Shown: positions 62,118 through 64,000 of the stretch, one piece after another | Layout of the letters: the number at the start of each line of letters is the position of its first letter | How positions within the stretch are numbered: the stretch's first letter is position 1 | Assembly (NCBI RefSeq): GCF_004297105.1 | Contig: NZ_SCVE01000012.1 | Span: 186,001-250,000, forward strand | Direction: 5' to 3' | Length of the DNA stretch: 64,000 nt | Source: Herbiconiux sp. | GTDB taxonomy: Bacteria > Actinomycetota > Actinomycetes > Actinomycetales > Microbacteriaceae | Translations under genes and position numbers: made by a program | Notes under the pieces: model-generated | What the model was told of the DNA's origin: nothing | Database searches by the model: none | Seen by the model: the letters and a program-made list of their open reading frames with translations, nothing else

Positions 62118-62765
62118 TCAGGCGCGGGCGGCCGCGATCGCCGCAAGGAAGGCCTCGGCGGCGCGCGTGACCTTGGAGTAGTCGCCGTCGGGCCGTGCCG
62201 CCTTCGTGACGGCACTGCCGACGCCCACGGCGACGGCTCCCGCGGCGAACCAGGTGCCCACGTTCTCGGGCGTGGCGCCGCCGGCGGGCAGGATCGGCGC
62301 CTGAGCGAGCGGCGCCCTGACGGTCTTCAGGTAGTCGGGGCCCGCGATCTCGGTGGGGAAGAGCTTCACGATGTCGGCCCCGGCAGACATCGTGTCGACG
62401 ATCTCGGTGGGCGTGAAGGCGCCGCTGATCGAGACCGCCTGGTAGCGGGCCGCGGTGCGGATCATGCCCGGGTCGAGGTTGGGGCTCACGAGGATGCGCG
62501 CCCCGGCCTGCACGCAGGCGAACGCAGCCTCCGCGTCGAGTACGGTGCCCGCGCCGATGGCGACGCCCTGGCCGGCGTACTCGGTGGAGAGCATGCGGAT
62601 GACGCCCAGCGCATCCGGCACGCTCAGGGTGATCTCCAGCGCGCGGAAGCCGCCAGCGATGGCGGCCCTCGCGACCTGGAGGGCTTCGTCGGCGCTGTCG
62701 AGCCGGATGATCAAGACGGCACCGGTGTCATGGATGGCGCGCAGCACATCGAATTTGCTTAACAT
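62118..62765 (-). CDS. KDPG/KHG aldolase family protein
   Basis: A 215-residue class I aldolase: Glu44 in FRALEITLSVPDAL, Arg21 in VLIIRLDSADE, and Schiff-base Lys134 in ADIVKLFPTEIAG. It cleaves 2-keto-3-deoxy-6-phospho-gluconate or -galactonate to pyruvate and glyceraldehyde 3-phosphate. No dehydratase for making the substrate is in view. ATG 62765 has TATTGT at -14 to -9. Divergent from a deoR gene. Confidence 0.9.
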   Translation of the reverse strand: MLSKFDVLRAIHDTGAVLIIRLDSADEALQVARAAIAGGFRALEITLSVPDALGVIRMLSTEYAGQGVAIGAGTVLDAEAAFACVQAGARILVSPNLDPGMIRTAARYQAVSISGAFTPTEIVDTMSAGADIVKLFPTEIAGPDYLKTVRAPLAQAPILPAGGATPENVGTWFAAGAVAVGVGSAVTKAARPDGDYSKVTRAAEAFLAAIAAARA

Positions 62766-62771
62766 TGAGCA

Positions 62772-62839
62772 TCACAATAGCTCATAGATTCACAAACGTT
62801 CACACATTTTCTCGAATCTGTCCCACGGAGCGCTAGGCT
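62772..62839. promoter_or_regulatory. Divergent promoter region with TCACA repeats
   Basis: TCACA at 62772, and TTCACA at 62789-62794 and 62799-62804, the last two exactly one helix turn apart. Minus-strand TATTGT and plus-strand TAGGCT (62834-62839) are the -10 boxes of the aldolase and deoR genes. Likely DeoR sites. Confidence 0.5.
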
Positions 62840-62846
62840 CTGGGTC

Positions 62847-63638
62847 GTGAGCACCACCCCGCCTCTCATCCCCGAACAGCGCCATCAGGAGATCCTGCGG
62901 CTGCTCCGGAGCGCGGGTGTGCTGAGCATCCGGCACATCGTCGACCTCCTCGGCGTCTCGCACATGACCGTGCGGCGCGACATCGCCGCGCTCGAGGAGA
63001 GCGGTCAGGTGGTCTCCGTTCAGGGCGGGGTGCGGCTCAGCGAGTGGAAGGGCTCCGAACCCCCACGCGAGCGCGCCTCGCGGGCCGGGCTGGAGCTGCC
63101 CCGAAAACGAGCGATCGCCGAACTGGCCGCCGGCCTCGTCGACGACGACATGGTCGTGTTCCTGGATGCAGGAACGACCTGCGAGGCCGTCGTACCCTTC
63201 CTGGCCACCCGCCGCGGCCTCACCGTGGTGACCAACGACTTCTTCGTGGTCACCACGCTCCTCGACTACCCGAGCATCGAGACGATCCACACGGGAGGCG
63301 TGGTCGACGTCTCGAGCGGCTCATCGAGCGGCAGCCTCGCCGCCGCCACGCTCGGGTCGATCAGCCTCGACCTCTTCTTCTTGAGCACCGGCACCTGGGA
63401 TGTGGCGCACGGCGTCACCACCCCGGCCACCGACAAGGTGGTGCTGAAGAAGGCCGCCATGGCCGCCTCGTCCTCGTGCGTGCTCCTCGCCGACAGCACG
63501 AAGTTCGGCACCTTCGAGCGGTTCAAGGTCGCCCCCCTCGACGCCCTCGACATCGCCATCACCGACGCGGATCTGCCCCCCGACGCACGCGCATCACTCG
63601 GCGATCTCGGCCTCGACCTCCGCCTCGCCACAGTCTGA
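62847..63638 (+). CDS. DeoR-family transcriptional regulator
   Basis: A 263-residue regulator: HTH PEQRHQEILRLLRSAGVLSIRHIVDLLGVSHMTVRRDIAALEESGQVVSVQGG (about 8-60), then the sensor domain with VFLDAGTTCEAVVPFL, VVTNDFFVVTTLL and LADSTKFG. GTG 62847 with TAGGCT at -13 to -8. It likely controls the divergent aldolase-transporter-kinase genes; the effector should be a phosphorylated sugar acid. Confidence 0.9.
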   Translation: MSTTPPLIPEQRHQEILRLLRSAGVLSIRHIVDLLGVSHMTVRRDIAALEESGQVVSVQGGVRLSEWKGSEPPRERASRAGLELPRKRAIAELAAGLVDDDMVVFLDAGTTCEAVVPFLATRRGLTVVTNDFFVVTTLLDYPSIETIHTGGVVDVSSGSSSGSLAAATLGSISLDLFFLSTGTWDVAHGVTTPATDKVVLKKAAMAASSSCVLLADSTKFGTFERFKVAPLDALDIAITDADLPPDARASLGDLGLDLRLATV

Positions 63639-63741
63639 GCCCGGATCCGTCGGCCGGCGAGGGCAGGGGAATCGATATCGACGTGGTCGGCGGGAGGTCG
63701 AGCGCAGCGGGGTCGATCGGTTCGTCGCCCCAGAGGGTCAT
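63559..63741 (-). CDS. Short ORF coupled to the last gene (doubtful)
   Basis: A 60-residue frame starting MTLWGDEPIDPAALDLPP, with ATGA overlap to the stop of the upstream gene and GGG upstream. The C-terminal half is Arg/Gly-rich and read antisense to the end of deoR, so it may be spurious or a decayed remnant. Confidence 0.25.
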   Translation of the reverse strand: MTLWGDEPIDPAALDLPPTTSISIPLPSPADGSGLRLWRGGGRGRDRRVMRVRRGADPRR

Positions 63742-64000
63742 GGTGCGGTCGTCGCGATCGTGGTCTCGATCGCCGTGAGCTCGACGACCTCGTCGGGCCC
63801 CCAGCCGAACACGGTGGTTCCGGAGACGGTTCGTTCGCCGATGATCAGACCGGTGGCCGGATCGATGATGACCTCCTGCCGTTCGCCCGCACGCACGGGC
63901 TCGTTGCGGCCGATCGCGGTTCCCGTCACCCCATCGAGGTTGGCGACGTCATCCGTGGCGGTCACGCCTGGGATGCGCGACAGGGCATCGAGAAGGGCCG
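63738..64000 (-). CDS. CU044_5270-like protein, 5' end beyond the window
   Basis: The C-terminal 87 residues of a larger protein: ALLDALSRIPGV then TGTAIGR, RQEVIIDPATGLIIGERTV and a final Thr/Ala stretch. This matches the C-terminus of CU044_5270-type secreted or membrane-anchored proteins, which often follow an ECF sigma-factor gene in actinobacteria. That partner would lie outside the window. Confidence 0.65.
   Translation of the reverse strand, partial: ALLDALSRIPGVTATDDVANLDGVTGTAIGRNEPVRAGERQEVIIDPATGLIIGERTVSGTTVFGWGPDEVVELTAIETTIATTAP

Noticed and set aside
60251..62170. Plus-strand ORF of 639 residues
   Set aside because: Antisense to the P-loop kinase and MFS genes; no recognisable domain.

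Overview
The window is about 70% GC, with short intergenic gaps and many ATGA/GTGA gene overlaps. It reads as chromosomal DNA of an actinobacterium. The family Microbacteriaceae (Micrococcales) is my inference, from the archaeal-type aspartyl-tRNA synthetase, the 32-residue bS22-like protein beside a BldC-like HTH gene, menaquinone plus ResB/CcsB cytochrome c genes, and DUF2510, DUF4229, DUF305 and DUF3105 proteins. I found no rRNA, tRNA, insertion sequence, prophage or CRISPR array. Both ends cut a gene: a PabC-like aminotransferase on the left and a CU044_5270-like secreted protein on the right.

Layout. 0-0.4 kb: aminotransferase end. 0.44-0.96 kb: array of paired hairpins. 1-4.7 kb: methylthioadenosine salvage (mtnA-K-C-B). 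4.8-7.2 kb: membrane protein, HAD hydrolase, GH114 lipoprotein. 7.2-11.1 kb: ABC exporter with its two-component system. 11.3-15.4 kb: acyl-CoA oxidase, MFS exporter and divergent HxlR regulator. 15.5-20.1 kb: acyltransferase, DUF3105/DUF305 pair, RecQ. 20.2-27.3 kb: menaquinone genes menD, menA, menE, menB, menC. 27.4-32.1 kb: cytochrome c maturation (ccdA, resB, ccsB, thioredoxin-like lipoprotein) and a phosphatase. 32.3-42.8 kb: aspS, small redox and ribosomal genes, K+ uptake (ktrB-ktrA), proC, cation efflux, tadA, upp. 42.9-49.2 kb: two MFS exporters, a winged-helix regulator behind a cysteine-rich leader ORF, SDR/TetR pair. 49.2-55.8 kb: LacI-controlled sugar ABC uptake with a GH32/68-like enzyme and a serine hydrolase. 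55.8-60.0 kb: fructose PTS (fruR-fruK-fruA, HPr). 60.2-63.6 kb: KDPG-type aldolase, sugar-acid transporter, P-loop kinase, DeoR regulator.

How it works together. The fructose PTS, LacI sugar operon and sugar-acid genes form a carbohydrate island with local repressors. The men and res/ccs genes supply the quinone and cytochromes of respiration. The mtn genes recycle methionine sulfur.

Beyond genes, four signals recur. (1) Seventeen starts have TAnnnT exactly at -12 to -7, the signature of leaderless mRNAs, and in three places the upstream gene's TAG stop is the first half of that -10 box. (2) Spaces between convergent genes carry related hairpins that come back kilobases apart. (3) menD has an insertion of about 125 residues built from tandem DNA repeats. 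(4) One histidine kinase appears to start at CTG.
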